DNA from: Prosthecobacter gellanilyticus
GTDB taxonomy: Bacteria; Verrucomicrobiota; Verrucomicrobiia; Verrucomicrobiales; Verrucomicrobiaceae
Assembly: GCF_007992435.1 (NCBI RefSeq)
Contig: NZ_BKAG01000028.1
Coordinates: 25,884 to 89,883, forward strand
Length of the DNA stretch: 64,000 bases
Direction: 5' to 3'
In this document: positions 16,992 through 25,997 of the stretch, one piece after another
How positions within the stretch are numbered: position 1 is the first letter of the stretch
How the letters are laid out: each line of letters begins with the position of its first letter
Notes under the pieces: generated by a model
What the model was told of the DNA's origin: nothing
Database searches by the model: none
Seen by the model: only the letters and a program-made list of their open reading frames with translations
Position numbers and translations under genes: made by a program

Positions 16992-19900
16992 ATGATCCTT
17001 TCACGAACTTTCTCCCGTCTTCTCAGCGTCTTCACGCTGGCGGGCCTGTCCATCGCCTCTGCGACCACGGTGACCACGCCGGACAATGGCGATGTCTTCC
17101 TCGGTGTGCGCGCTTCCGGCGGACAGGGCTCCGGTGTGTCCCTGCTCATCAATCTCGCGGATGACACGGCCCTGAAAAATGCCGCGGCCGGAAGCACCCA
17201 GTCGCTGGGCAACTTCGAAGCCGCGCTGACCACCGCCTTCGGCGCGAACTGGGCCACGCGCAGTGATGTTTCCTGGGGCGTCTTTGGTGCGCGGAATCTG
17301 ACCAACCCTGTGGTGTATGGCTCGCGCCCGCAGTCTCCCGTGGGTTTTCCTGCCACTGCCTATGCCGAACAAGATTTGACGCAGCGCACCTCCACGAAAA
17401 ACCAGGTCGTCAGTGTGACCGAGGCTTATGCACTTCTGGATCAGTTCAGCAGCAGTGCGAACATCGCCCTCCAAACCAATTCGCTGAACAGCGGCAGCTA
17501 CAGCTTCCAGGTCGGCGCTGCCGGCACCACGGACTTCGGCAGCCTGAGCCAGTGGACCACCATCGAGGGCGACTTCAGCGCCGGTGTCAGCGGCACGGTG
17601 CTGGACTTCTTCCTCTATGGCGGCACCCCCAGCCTTCCAGCCACGTCGCGTCTCGGCTCCTTTGAGATCAGCAGCACCGGTGCCGTGAGCTTTACCCGCG
17701 CCCTGCCCGCAGGCGTTGCAGGGATCAAGTTTGCAGCCGCCGCTTTCCATGCGGATGAGGACGATGGGCATGTGACCCTGACCTTCCGCCGCACGGACGA
17801 TGTCAGCGCTGCCGTCTCCGCCACGTTCAGCACGGTGAATGACAGCGCCCTCGCCGGGACAGACTACACCGCTCAGTCGAATGTCACCGTCAGCTTTGCC
17901 ATCAACGAGTTTGAAAAGACCGTGCAGGTGCCGGTGCAGGATCGCGCAGGCATCTCTGCCTCGCGGAGCTTCAACGTCACGCTGGCCAATGCCTCCTCCG
18001 GAGCCCAGCTCGTCTCCCCTTCCTCCGCCACGGTGACGATCAATGATACCGACAGCGAGGTGCAGTTCACCTCCGCCACCGCTTCCCTGCGTGCGCTGAA
18101 TGTGCTGAACCAGGAAAACACAGTCGAACTCACCGTGAACCGCCTCGGCAATCTCACAGAGGCTGCCACGGTCAATGCCAGCATCGGCGTCAGCAGCACG
18201 CTCAGCAATGGCACCCACTTCACCTTCACCAGCCCCACGCAGATCGAGTTCATCGCTGGCGACAACAGTGAGACGATCGAGATCCCGCTGAGCTCCATCC
18301 CCGCCAACGTACTGCCCGGCACCATTGTGGTGACGCTCGGCAGCCCCACGGGCACCAGCCTCGGCACCATCGCCTCCAGCACAGTGACCGTGCTGCCTAA
18401 CAGCGGCGAGATCGCCTTCTCCTCCGCCACCTTCACCGCGAACGCCGTGACCGCGGCAAACGTGCCCAATGTCGCCACTGTCACCCTCACCCGCACCAAC
18501 GGCACGGTGGGTTCAGCCTCCGTCAATGTGGCGAGCACTGGCGGCACGCTGACCAGCGGCACTCACTATGTCGCCCTGGCAGATCCCACGACCGTCACCT
18601 TTGCCGATGGCGTCAGCAGTGCCAGCTTTGACATCCAGCTCAATGCCATCAGCGCGGGCTTGATCGCCAGCGGCGCGAGCATCGACCTCGCCCTCAGCAG
18701 CCCCACGAACTCTGCAACGATCGGCACACAGGCCACCGCCACCCTCACCATCACGGGCACCCCCGGCAGCATCTCCATCAGCGCTGCCAGCTACAATGTG
18801 CGTGAGGAGATCGGCACCTTCCAGCTGCCACTCGTCCGCACAGGCGGCACCACCGGCGCAGTCTCGGTGACGGTCAGCACCACCGCCGGCACCGCCACGG
18901 CCGGAACGGACTTCACCGCCATCACCAACCAGGTGGTGACCTTCGCGGAAGGTGTCTCCACCGTGAACGTGCCGGTCACCATCCTGAATACCGTCGCCAA
19001 TGAGCCTAACGAACTGTTTACCGTCACGATCAGCGGTGCATCAGCCGTTGGGACGACCTCGGCCACACTCCGCATCCTGGATGCCGATGCCGCCGCTCCC
19101 ACGCTGACCCTTACCGCTCCCAAGGCCGGCTCCAAAGTCACTGGCAATGCCACCGTGAACCTCGTCGGTTCCGCGAAGGACAACAAGGAGCTCGCCAGCA
19201 TCCAGCTCCAGTTCAATGGCGCGGCTGCAGTGAATGTACCCTTCACCCTCGATGCCAAGGGCGTGCCATCCTTCACCTTCCCGGTCACGGCGCAGCGCGG
19301 CACAAACATCGCCGTCCTGCGTGCCTATGACTTCCGCGGCAATGCCTCAGCTGCGGTGTCCGTGAACTTCATCTTTGATGATCCCTTCGCACCTCTCGCC
19401 GGCACTTACAAAGGCCTGGCTCGTCCTTCCGAAACCACTGTTCCTTCTCATAGCAATAACGGCCTGGTGGACATCGCGGTGACAGCGGCAGGCAGCTTCT
19501 CCGGAAAGCTGACCATTGATGGCCTTGTGCTCCCCTTCAGCGGCGTGATCGGCAACAACGGCATCGCCCGCATCGGCGCCTCTGGCGTGGACAAGTTCCG
19601 CGTCGAGCGGCCTAACAAACCAGCCTTCGAGATCTCCTTCGCGCTGGATCTGAGCAGCACCCCCGGTGTGAAGCGCATCACCGGCACGGTCACTGAATAC
19701 CGCCGCGCCACGCTGGTCGGCACTTCCAGCCTGACCGCCGAGCGCGCAGGCTTTGGCAAGACCGCCTCCGTCCCGGCGAACTACACGGGCAACAAAGGTG
19801 CCTACACCTTCGTGGTGCCTGTGCAGCCCCAGTCCTCCGCCTTCAACGCCCAGGATTATCCGCAGGGCGATGGCGTGGGCACCGCCACGGTGAAGGCTGA

Positions 19901-20534
19901 TGGCAGCGTGACCTTGGCAGGCACCCTGGCAGATGGCACGAAGTTCACTGCTTCCAGCGTCCTCTGGGCAAACCTCAGTCTGCCTCTCTACGTCGAGCTC
20001 TATGCAAAGGCAGGCTCCTTCGGCGGCACCATCACCTTCAATGACCTGCTGCCAGCCTCTGACTTCAGCGGCACCAACCTCTTCTGGTTCCGCCCCTACC
20101 AGAACTTGCAGCACTACCCGTATGGCTGGCCTGAAGGTCTCGCCACCGTGCTGAATGGCGCGAAGTATGTCGTCGGCGCCACCAGCTCCCTCGGCACTCT
20201 GCCTCCGGCCAATGCGGATCTGGGCAATGCAGCGCTCGAGTTCACCGACGGCCTGCTTTCTGAAGACGTGACAAAGGCCGTGAACGTGGATGTGAAGGAC
20301 AAGGCCACAAACGCACCCGTCGCTGACAAGAGCTTCTCCCTCAGCATCACACAGGCCAGCGGTCTCTTCAGCGGCAAGTTCACCCACACCGACGGCACCC
20401 AGCCCGCCTTCTCCGGCGTGGTCTACCAAAAAGGATCGCAACGCGGCGGCTACGGCCACTTCCTGAGCAGCACGCCGAAAGTCCGCGATGGCACCGGCGA
20501 GGCAGGCGCCGTCACCCTCAGCCCGCGCCAGTAA
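16992..20534 (+). CDS. Exported Calx-beta repeat adhesin-like protein
   Basis: From ATG 16992 the product has 1180 residues with a signal peptide (MILSRTFSRLLSVFTLAGL...). After a 220-residue N-terminal domain there are about four Calx-beta repeats. Their hallmarks recur: AGTDYTAQ / ATAGTDFTAI, VTFAEGVSTVNVPV, acidic ends such as INDTDSE and RILDADAA. A bacterial Ig-like domain follows (about 700-795, LTAPKAGSKVTGNATVNLVG), then a beta-rich C-terminal third (PLAGTYKGLARP onward). Calx-beta repeats bind calcium and occur in extracellular adhesins. No autotransporter barrel or sorting signal is evident at the C-terminus. The gene is preceded by the structured leader and followed 50 bases later by the PstS-like gene. 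Confidence 0.82.
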   Translation: MILSRTFSRLLSVFTLAGLSIASATTVTTPDNGDVFLGVRASGGQGSGVSLLINLADDTALKNAAAGSTQSLGNFEAALTTAFGANWATRSDVSWGVFGARNLTNPVVYGSRPQSPVGFPATAYAEQDLTQRTSTKNQVVSVTEAYALLDQFSSSANIALQTNSLNSGSYSFQVGAAGTTDFGSLSQWTTIEGDFSAGVSGTVLDFFLYGGTPSLPATSRLGSFEISSTGAVSFTRALPAGVAGIKFAAAAFHADEDDGHVTLTFRRTDDVSAAVSATFSTVNDSALAGTDYTAQSNVTVSFAINEFEKTVQVPVQDRAGISASRSFNVTLANASSGAQLVSPSSATVTINDTDSEVQFTSATASLRALNVLNQENTVELTVNRLGNLTEAATVNASIGVSSTLSNGTHFTFTSPTQIEFIAGDNSETIEIPLSSIPANVLPGTIVVTLGSPTGTSLGTIASSTVTVLPNSGEIAFSSATFTANAVTAANVPNVATVTLTRTNGTVGSASVNVASTGGTLTSGTHYVALADPTTVTFADGVSSASFDIQLNAISAGLIASGASIDLALSSPTNSATIGTQATATLTITGTPGSISISAASYNVREEIGTFQLPLVRTGGTTGAVSVTVSTTAGTATAGTDFTAITNQVVTFAEGVSTVNVPVTILNTVANEPNELFTVTISGASAVGTTSATLRILDADAAAPTLTLTAPKAGSKVTGNATVNLVGSAKDNKELASIQLQFNGAAAVNVPFTLDAKGVPSFTFPVTAQRGTNIAVLRAYDFRGNASAAVSVNFIFDDPFAPLAGTYKGLARPSETTVPSHSNNGLVDIAVTAAGSFSGKLTIDGLVLPFSGVIGNNGIARIGASGVDKFRVERPNKPAFEISFALDLSSTPGVKRITGTVTEYRRATLVGTSSLTAERAGFGKTASVPANYTGNKGAYTFVVPVQPQSSAFNAQDYPQGDGVGTATVKADGSVTLAGTLADGTKFTASSVLWANLSLPLYVELYAKAGSFGGTITFNDLLPASDFSGTNLFWFRPYQNLQHYPYGWPEGLATVLNGAKYVVGATSSLGTLPPANADLGNAALEFTDGLLSEDVTKAVNVDVKDKATNAPVADKSFSLSITQASGLFSGKFTHTDGTQPAFSGVVYQKGSQRGGYGHFLSSTPKVRDGTGEAGAVTLSPRQ

Positions 20535-20584
20535 GCCACACCCCGCACTCTCAAACCCGACACTCTTCAAGCTAACCAACGATC

Positions 20585-21994
20585 ATGAAATCGCTCAAAA
20601 CACTCGCGCTCAGCGCCCTGGTGCTCTCCGGAGCCTCGCTGGCCTCCGCCCAGACCGTCGTCCGCATCGTCGCCTCAAACGGTGACCGCACCGCCACTCA
20701 GACGGCCATCTCCAACCTCCTGGATGCAGGCTGGAAATTCCAGGGCATCAGTGGCAACGCCACCTCCGCGAACCTCTCCGTGGCCACGGGTGCAAACTTC
20801 GGCGCATGGAATGGCACCTATGCAGGCGGCCAGATCATCATCAAAGTGAGCTTTTCCGGCGCACTGGCCGGCATCGCCGCTGTCGCGGGAAACCTGGATC
20901 AGCGCTTCGTTTCCACGGACGGCACCGGCACCGGCACCGTTCCAAATCCGCTCACCAGCACAAACCAGTCGGATTATGAAGTGGCCAAGGCAGACTTCGG
21001 TTTCTCCACGAACTTCCAGTCCACCTCGCCGTTCAGCGGCACCTTCCAGGGCGTGACTTACAGCACGGTCACTGAGGAGATCGTCGGTGTCTCGCCTCTC
21101 GGTTTCTATGCCAGCCCTGGATACCCCGGTTCGCCGGTGAATCCGCACGGCGCAGGTTATGAATCCGGCACCTACAAGCCGAACATCACCACACAGCTCG
21201 CTTACCTGCTTTACAACACCGGCTCCGTCTCGCTGGCTCAGCTGACGGGAGACTACACCGTCGGGGTTGGTGATCCCACGGACCATCGTCTGCATCGCGT
21301 TTACGCCATCGGCCGTAACACGGATGCCGGCCAGCGCTTTGGTGCCTACACGGAGGTCGGCCTGGGCACGACAACGAACGTGACCGTTTGGTTCCCCACC
21401 GTTTCCGGCGCCACCACGGCCAGCGGCATCACTTATGGCGGCACCGTCACCTCGCATCAGCTCTGGCCGGTGAACCAGCAGCCGGGCACCTTCGCCGTGC
21501 CTCTCGGTGGTGGTGGTTATAACTCAGGTGCAAACCTCGCCGCAGCTTTGACAGTCGCTCTCACGGAGCCTGCCTACAAGGGCAACTACCTCGACGAAAA
21601 CAACCAGCCCCAGCAGCTGTTTCCGACCGCGCAAGGCGGCTACTACATCGGTTATCTGACCCCCGGTGATGCCAACAACCGCGTGCTCGGTCAGAGCAAC
21701 GTGGTTCCTGCTGCCAGCCGCGGCGTGTCACTGCGCTACAATGGCGTGGAACTGACTGACGCGAACGTGCGCAACGGCACCTACACCGCCTGGCTTTACA
21801 ACCGCATCCTCAAGCCACAGACCGGCCTCACCGGCACGAAGCTCACCTTTGCCAACGCGCTGCGTGACCGCATCCGCGACTTTGACGCCCCCTCCGGCGG
21901 CGGCCTCTTCAATGATGCCAGCTTCCTCGTCCGCCGCTTCACCGATGGCGGCATCGTGACACCGAAACCCGCATCCTTGGTTCCGGCTCCCTGA
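20585..21994 (+). CDS. Exported protein of unknown function, possibly PstS-like substrate-binding fold
   Basis: The 469-residue protein has a clear signal peptide (MKSLKTLALSALVLSGASLASA). No standard domain is obvious. Several features recall PstS-like phosphate-binding proteins: an opening VVRIVASNGDRTATQTAISNLL, the segment VTEEIVGVSPLGFYAS (compare IPVAIGPV in PstS), NTGSVSLAQLTGDYTV (compare the insertion-site motif LSGIFSG) and YAIGRNTDAGQRF at 240-252, resembling the anion-contacting RSDGSGT-type signature. This is inference from motif order and needs structure prediction. It sits between the Calx-beta adhesin and the two-partner secretion operon, and is separated from the latter by a strong hairpin. 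Confidence 0.6.
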   Translation: MKSLKTLALSALVLSGASLASAQTVVRIVASNGDRTATQTAISNLLDAGWKFQGISGNATSANLSVATGANFGAWNGTYAGGQIIIKVSFSGALAGIAAVAGNLDQRFVSTDGTGTGTVPNPLTSTNQSDYEVAKADFGFSTNFQSTSPFSGTFQGVTYSTVTEEIVGVSPLGFYASPGYPGSPVNPHGAGYESGTYKPNITTQLAYLLYNTGSVSLAQLTGDYTVGVGDPTDHRLHRVYAIGRNTDAGQRFGAYTEVGLGTTTNVTVWFPTVSGATTASGITYGGTVTSHQLWPVNQQPGTFAVPLGGGGYNSGANLAAALTVALTEPAYKGNYLDENNQPQQLFPTAQGGYYIGYLTPGDANNRVLGQSNVVPAASRGVSLRYNGVELTDANVRNGTYTAWLYNRILKPQTGLTGTKLTFANALRDRIRDFDAPSGGGLFNDASFLVRRFTDGGIVTPKPASLVPAP

Positions 21995-22020
21995 TCCTTT
22001 TCCGTCAGCGACCAACAACC

Positions 22021-22057
22021 ATCCCGCGTGAGTGCCGTGACTGCGCTCATGCGGGAT
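22021..22057 (+). terminator. Strong hairpin between the PstS-like gene and the secretion operon
   Basis: ATCCCGCGTGAG pairs with CTCATGCGGGAT (12 bp with one G-U), with a 13-base loop. There is no T run afterwards (CCCCCTCCC), so it may be an RNA-processing or stability element or a Rho-dependent site rather than a classic terminator. It lies 27 bases after the stop at 21994. Confidence 0.55.
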
Positions 22058-22113
22058 CCCCCCTCCCTCCTGCTCCCGTCACATCAGCTCCAGATCATGA
22101 CCGCACGTGCGGA

Positions 22114-23739
22114 GTGATGTTTGCCGTGAAACTTCCTCTTCCATCTCCGAATCGCTTCCCGCGCCTGCTCCAGCAACTCCCGGCTCTCGCCGCAGGACTC
22201 TGGATGACCAGCGCGGGTTTTGCGCAATCTCAGGAGGCTGCTGCAAGTGAGCATGCGCCCGGCATGTACATCACCGAATATCGCGTGCTCGGCGCCAAAA
22301 AGCTCGACCGTCGCAGCGTGGAGAAAGCGGTCTATCCATTCCTCGGTCCAGAGCGCACTCCGGAAGATGTGGACGCTGCCCGCGCCGCTTTGGAGAAGGC
22401 TTACAAGGATGCAGGCTACTCCACCGTCAGCGTGCTGATTCCGCAGCAGAAGGTCAAAAAGGGCGTCGTGTTACTGCAGGTCTCAGAGATCACCGTCGGC
22501 CGTCTGCGCGTGCATGGCTCGCGCTACCATGACATCGAGCGCCTCAAACAGAAAGCCCCTTCCATGGCGGAGGGCGTTGTGCCTAACTTTAATGATGTCA
22601 ATCGTGACATCATCGCCCTGAACAAGCACGCAGGACTGCGTGTCACCCCATCACTGCGCGCCGGAGTCATCCCTGGCACGGTGGACATCGATCTGAGTGT
22701 CGAGGATGAACTGCCGCTGAAAGGCAGTCTTGAGGTGAACAACCGCTACAACGCCAACACCACGCCCTGGCGTGTCAGCGGCAGCCTCAGCTACAGCAAT
22801 CTCTGGCAGCTCGGTCACACCATCGGCGGCAGCTTTCAGATCGCGCCGGAGCGTCTGGAAGACGCGCGTGTCTATTCAGCCTACTACCTGGCACCGCTCA
22901 CTGGTCCTTGGAGCCTTCTGCTGCAAGGCACGAAGCAGGACAGTGACGTCTCCACACTTGGCGGAGCCGCCGTCGTGGGGCGTGGTGAGATCATCGGCCT
23001 GCGTCTGCGCGCCACACTGCCGGAGAAGGACGGCCTGTATCACAGCATCAGCTTCGGCCTGGATCGCAAAAGCTTCGAGCAGGATCTCATCGTCGCAGGC
23101 CAGGCCATCTCCAGCCCGGTCACCTATTATCCGCTCAGCCTCGACTACAGCGCCACCTGGCTGGAGAAGACTCACAGCACAGATCTGAGCGCGAGCGTGG
23201 TGCTGCAGATCCCGCGCTTTGGCACTGAGAGCGAGCAGTTCAACACCAGCCGCTTCAATGCGAACGACGGCTTCAGCTACTTCCGTGGTGATCTCTCCCA
23301 CACACACGATCTTCCCGGCGGCCTCGAAGCCTTCGCCAAGATCCAGGGCCAGCTCAGCTCCGGCCCGCTCATCAACAACGAACAGCTCGCGGGCGGCGGC
23401 CTGACCACCGTTCGCGGCTATTTGGAATCTACTTCGTTAGGTGACAACGGCGCCTTTGCCACGCTGGAGCTGCGCAGTCCCTCGCTGCTGAAGTCGGGTG
23501 ATGAGGGCAAGAGCGAATGGCGCTTCCACATCTTCGCGGATGCTGGCTATCTGAATATCGACTCACCACTGCCTGAGCAGGACGCAAACTTCACCCTGGC
23601 CAGTGTGGGCGCGGGCACGCGCTTCCGCATTTTGAATCACCTCAGCGGCTCCCTGGATGCCGGTCTGCCTCTTATTCAGCAAGGCGTCACGGACGTCGGC
23701 GAGCTGCTCATCAGCGTGCGCTTCATGGCTGATTTTTGA
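22114..23739 (+). CDS. Two-partner secretion outer-membrane transporter (TpsB; ShlB/FhaC/HecB family)
   Basis: This 541-residue protein is an Omp85-superfamily pore that moves a TpsA protein across the outer membrane. After a signal sequence (about 14-38) come a POTRA-type domain (ITEYRVLGAKKL... through GVVLLQVSEI, about 52-126), a second POTRA-like region to about 198, and a 16-stranded-type barrel (about 200-541). The diagnostic loop-6 motif V433-R-G-Y436 is present, and the chain ends in Phe (VRFMADF) as outer-membrane barrels do. GTG 22114 or ATG 22117 may initiate. It is the first gene of a run ending with the 3763-residue TpsA at 30279, its expected substrate. Confidence 0.93.
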   Translation: MMFAVKLPLPSPNRFPRLLQQLPALAAGLWMTSAGFAQSQEAAASEHAPGMYITEYRVLGAKKLDRRSVEKAVYPFLGPERTPEDVDAARAALEKAYKDAGYSTVSVLIPQQKVKKGVVLLQVSEITVGRLRVHGSRYHDIERLKQKAPSMAEGVVPNFNDVNRDIIALNKHAGLRVTPSLRAGVIPGTVDIDLSVEDELPLKGSLEVNNRYNANTTPWRVSGSLSYSNLWQLGHTIGGSFQIAPERLEDARVYSAYYLAPLTGPWSLLLQGTKQDSDVSTLGGAAVVGRGEIIGLRLRATLPEKDGLYHSISFGLDRKSFEQDLIVAGQAISSPVTYYPLSLDYSATWLEKTHSTDLSASVVLQIPRFGTESEQFNTSRFNANDGFSYFRGDLSHTHDLPGGLEAFAKIQGQLSSGPLINNEQLAGGGLTTVRGYLESTSLGDNGAFATLELRSPSLLKSGDEGKSEWRFHIFADAGYLNIDSPLPEQDANFTLASVGAGTRFRILNHLSGSLDAGLPLIQQGVTDVGELLISVRFMADF

Positions 23740-23760
23740 TTCCCCTTCCCTCCCTCTCCC

Positions 23761-25584
23761 ATGACTCGTCTCTTCATCGCCTTCCTGCTTCTGCTCACCA
23801 CAGGTGCTCATGCCGCCACCTGGTGGAATCCGAAGTGGCCCATCCGCAAGCAGCTCACCGTGGACACCACGGATGCAGGATCAAAGATCACGGACAGCAT
23901 CAGCAACGCGGCCGTGCTGGTACGTCTGCATGATGGTAATTTCCAGTTCCTGTCCGCACGCGAGGATGGCAGCGATATCCGCTTCATCGCCGCTGATGAC
24001 AAAACCGAGCTCAGCTATCACATCGAGAAATTCGACGGCCTGCTCAATGAGGCTTACGTGTGGGTGAAGCTGCCTGAGGTAAAGGCCTCTGCACAAACGA
24101 CCTTCTGGCTCTACTACGGCAATGTCGAGGAAGCAGTGAAGAAGGAAGATGCCAAAGGCACCTATGATGCTGACACCACGCTCGTCTATCACTTCGCTGA
24201 AAGCTCCGGCCCGCCGCTCGACAGCACAGGACATGGTCTGAAGGCGGAAACCGCTGGTGTGACCGTGGGTGGTGCGCTCATCGGCAGCGCCGTGCGCCTC
24301 ACCGGCCAGTCCCCCGTGACCATTCCAGCTTCGCCTGAGCTGGATCTGGCAGCGGGTTCTTCTTTCACCTTCTCCACCTGGTTCAAGCCTCTCGCTCTGC
24401 AACCCGACGCGGCGATCTTTGCCAAGCGCGAGGGAAACAACGCACTCGTGATCGGTGACAACAACGGCGTGCCCTATGTCGAAGTCGTCAATGGCGGCAG
24501 CGCTCAGCGCAGCACAGCAGGCGCCCCGATCACCGTCAATGTCTGGCGCCATCTCGCTGTCGTCGCCAATGCAGGCACGATCACTCTATATCTCGATGGC
24601 AAGTCCTACGGCACGCTCAGCGCCGCGTTGCCTGCGGTGAAAGGCGCCACCTTGCTGGGCAAGGACGCAGGAAACAACGCAGGCTTCTCGGGTGAGCTGG
24701 ATGAGCTGCAGATCGCCAGGTCCGCGCGCTCTGCTGCCTGGATCAGCCTGAATGCCGTCAATCAAGGCACCTCCAATGAAGCGCAGAAGCTGCTCGTCGC
24801 AGGCAACGACGAGTCCAGTGATGCGGAGCACAGCGAGCTCGCCGAGCACTTGTCTCTCTTCGCAAACATTTCGAAATCGCTCACCTTTGACGGCTGGATC
24901 GTCATCGCGCTTTGCACCATCCTGGCCGTTATCGGCTGGTTCATCGCCATCGGAAAGCTGCTGTATCTGAACAAGATCAGCAAGGCTTCCAAAGTCTTCC
25001 TCGAGCTCTGGGCCAAGCTTTCCACAGAGATCACCGCGCTCGATCATGCGGATGAGAAGAGCATCAAGACCCTGGGCGGTGTGGCCACCGGCGCGAAGGT
25101 GAAGGTCATGCGCCATTCGCCGCTGTTTCATCTCTACCACATCGGCTCCCAGGAGATCCAGAAGCGCATTGATGCCGCCGCGCCTAACCAATTTGGCGGA
25201 CTCTCCGGTCGATCCATCCAGGCCATCCGTGCCACGCTGGACGGCGGCCAGGTGCGTGAGGTGCAGAAGCTGAACGGCAAGCTCGTCTTCCTCACCATCG
25301 GCATTGCCGGCGGTCCTTACCTCGGCCTGCTCGGCACTGTCATCGGGGTGATGATCACCTTCGCTGTGATCGCGCAGAGCGGCGAGGTGGACATCAACTC
25401 CATCGCTCCAGGTATCGCTGGCGCGCTGCTTGCCACCGTGGCCGGCCTCGCAGTCGCCATCCCGGCGCTGTTTGCCTACAGCTACCTCAGCAGCCGCATC
25501 AAGGAGGCCGTGAGCTCCATGCACATCTTCATCGACGAGTTCATCACGCGCATCGCCGAGGCCTATCCCACCGCTAACGAATAA
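23761..25584 (+). CDS. DUF2341-LamG-ExbB fusion (proton-channel subunit with large periplasmic sensor-like domains)
   Basis: The 607-residue protein has a signal peptide (TTGAHA), a DUF2341 domain (about 50-130, IRFIAADDKTELSYHIEKF and FWLYYGN), a LamG/concanavalin-like domain (about 145-335, FTFSTWFKPL, NVWRHLAVVANAGTITLYLDG), a membrane helix (about 378-405) and a complete MotA/TolQ/ExbB domain (about 405-600) with GLLGTVIGVMITFAVIA near 521-537 and a second membrane segment GIAGALLATVAGLAVAIPALF. Ordinary ExbB proteins are about 230 residues, so the extracytoplasmic half is added. ExbD and TonB follow within 8 bases each. It is inferred to power outer-membrane components of this operon; the LamG part may bind glycan or protein. 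Confidence 0.9.
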   Translation: MTRLFIAFLLLLTTGAHAATWWNPKWPIRKQLTVDTTDAGSKITDSISNAAVLVRLHDGNFQFLSAREDGSDIRFIAADDKTELSYHIEKFDGLLNEAYVWVKLPEVKASAQTTFWLYYGNVEEAVKKEDAKGTYDADTTLVYHFAESSGPPLDSTGHGLKAETAGVTVGGALIGSAVRLTGQSPVTIPASPELDLAAGSSFTFSTWFKPLALQPDAAIFAKREGNNALVIGDNNGVPYVEVVNGGSAQRSTAGAPITVNVWRHLAVVANAGTITLYLDGKSYGTLSAALPAVKGATLLGKDAGNNAGFSGELDELQIARSARSAAWISLNAVNQGTSNEAQKLLVAGNDESSDAEHSELAEHLSLFANISKSLTFDGWIVIALCTILAVIGWFIAIGKLLYLNKISKASKVFLELWAKLSTEITALDHADEKSIKTLGGVATGAKVKVMRHSPLFHLYHIGSQEIQKRIDAAAPNQFGGLSGRSIQAIRATLDGGQVREVQKLNGKLVFLTIGIAGGPYLGLLGTVIGVMITFAVIAQSGEVDINSIAPGIAGALLATVAGLAVAIPALFAYSYLSSRIKEAVSSMHIFIDEFITRIAEAYPTANE

Positions 25585-25590
25585 TCTGTC

Positions 25591-25989
25591 ATGAATGCCG
25601 ACGAGAAAAGCTACGATGACATCAACGTCACGCCCATGGTGGACCTCTACCTGGTGCTGCTGCTGATTTTCATCATCATGACCACCGCAGGTGTGCAGGG
25701 CATCAAGGTGAACCTGCCCAAGGGCAGTGCCTCCACGCCTCCGCTGAACGCCCCGAAAACACAGGCCATCACGGTCAACAATGAGGGCAAAGCCTTCCTC
25801 AACACCATCCCGGTCACGCTTCAGGAACTCGAGCAGAAACTCGAAGCTCTGAAAGCCGCCAATCCGGAACTGCCCGTCGTCGTCCGTGGTGACAGCACCA
25901 CGCAATACCAGAGCATCATGGAGGTCCTGAACCTCGTCGGCCGCCTCGGCATCACGCAGGTCGGCCTGGCCACGCAACCCGCGAAATAA
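25591..25989 (+). CDS. exbD: ExbD/TolR-family biopolymer transporter
   Basis: The 132-residue product has the standard topology: a short cytoplasmic N-terminus, one membrane helix (about 17-35) and a periplasmic domain. The essential membrane aspartate is D18 in VTPMVDLYLVLLLIFI. The C-terminal domain holds the ITVNNEGKAFLN and VVVRGDSTTQYQ segments typical of ExbD. It starts 6 bases after the ExbB fusion gene and ends 8 bases before tonB, so the three form one Ton unit that turns the proton gradient into force. Confidence 0.95.
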   Translation: MNADEKSYDDINVTPMVDLYLVLLLIFIIMTTAGVQGIKVNLPKGSASTPPLNAPKTQAITVNNEGKAFLNTIPVTLQELEQKLEALKAANPELPVVVRGDSTTQYQSIMEVLNLVGRLGITQVGLATQPAK

Positions 25990-25997
25990 ACACGAAC

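Noticed and set aside
17001..18218. A 405-residue minus-strand frame opposite the Calx-beta gene, and a similar 410-residue frame at 19347-20579
   Set aside because: Both are antisense to a well-supported gene and have Gly/Ala/Arg/His-rich composition without domains.
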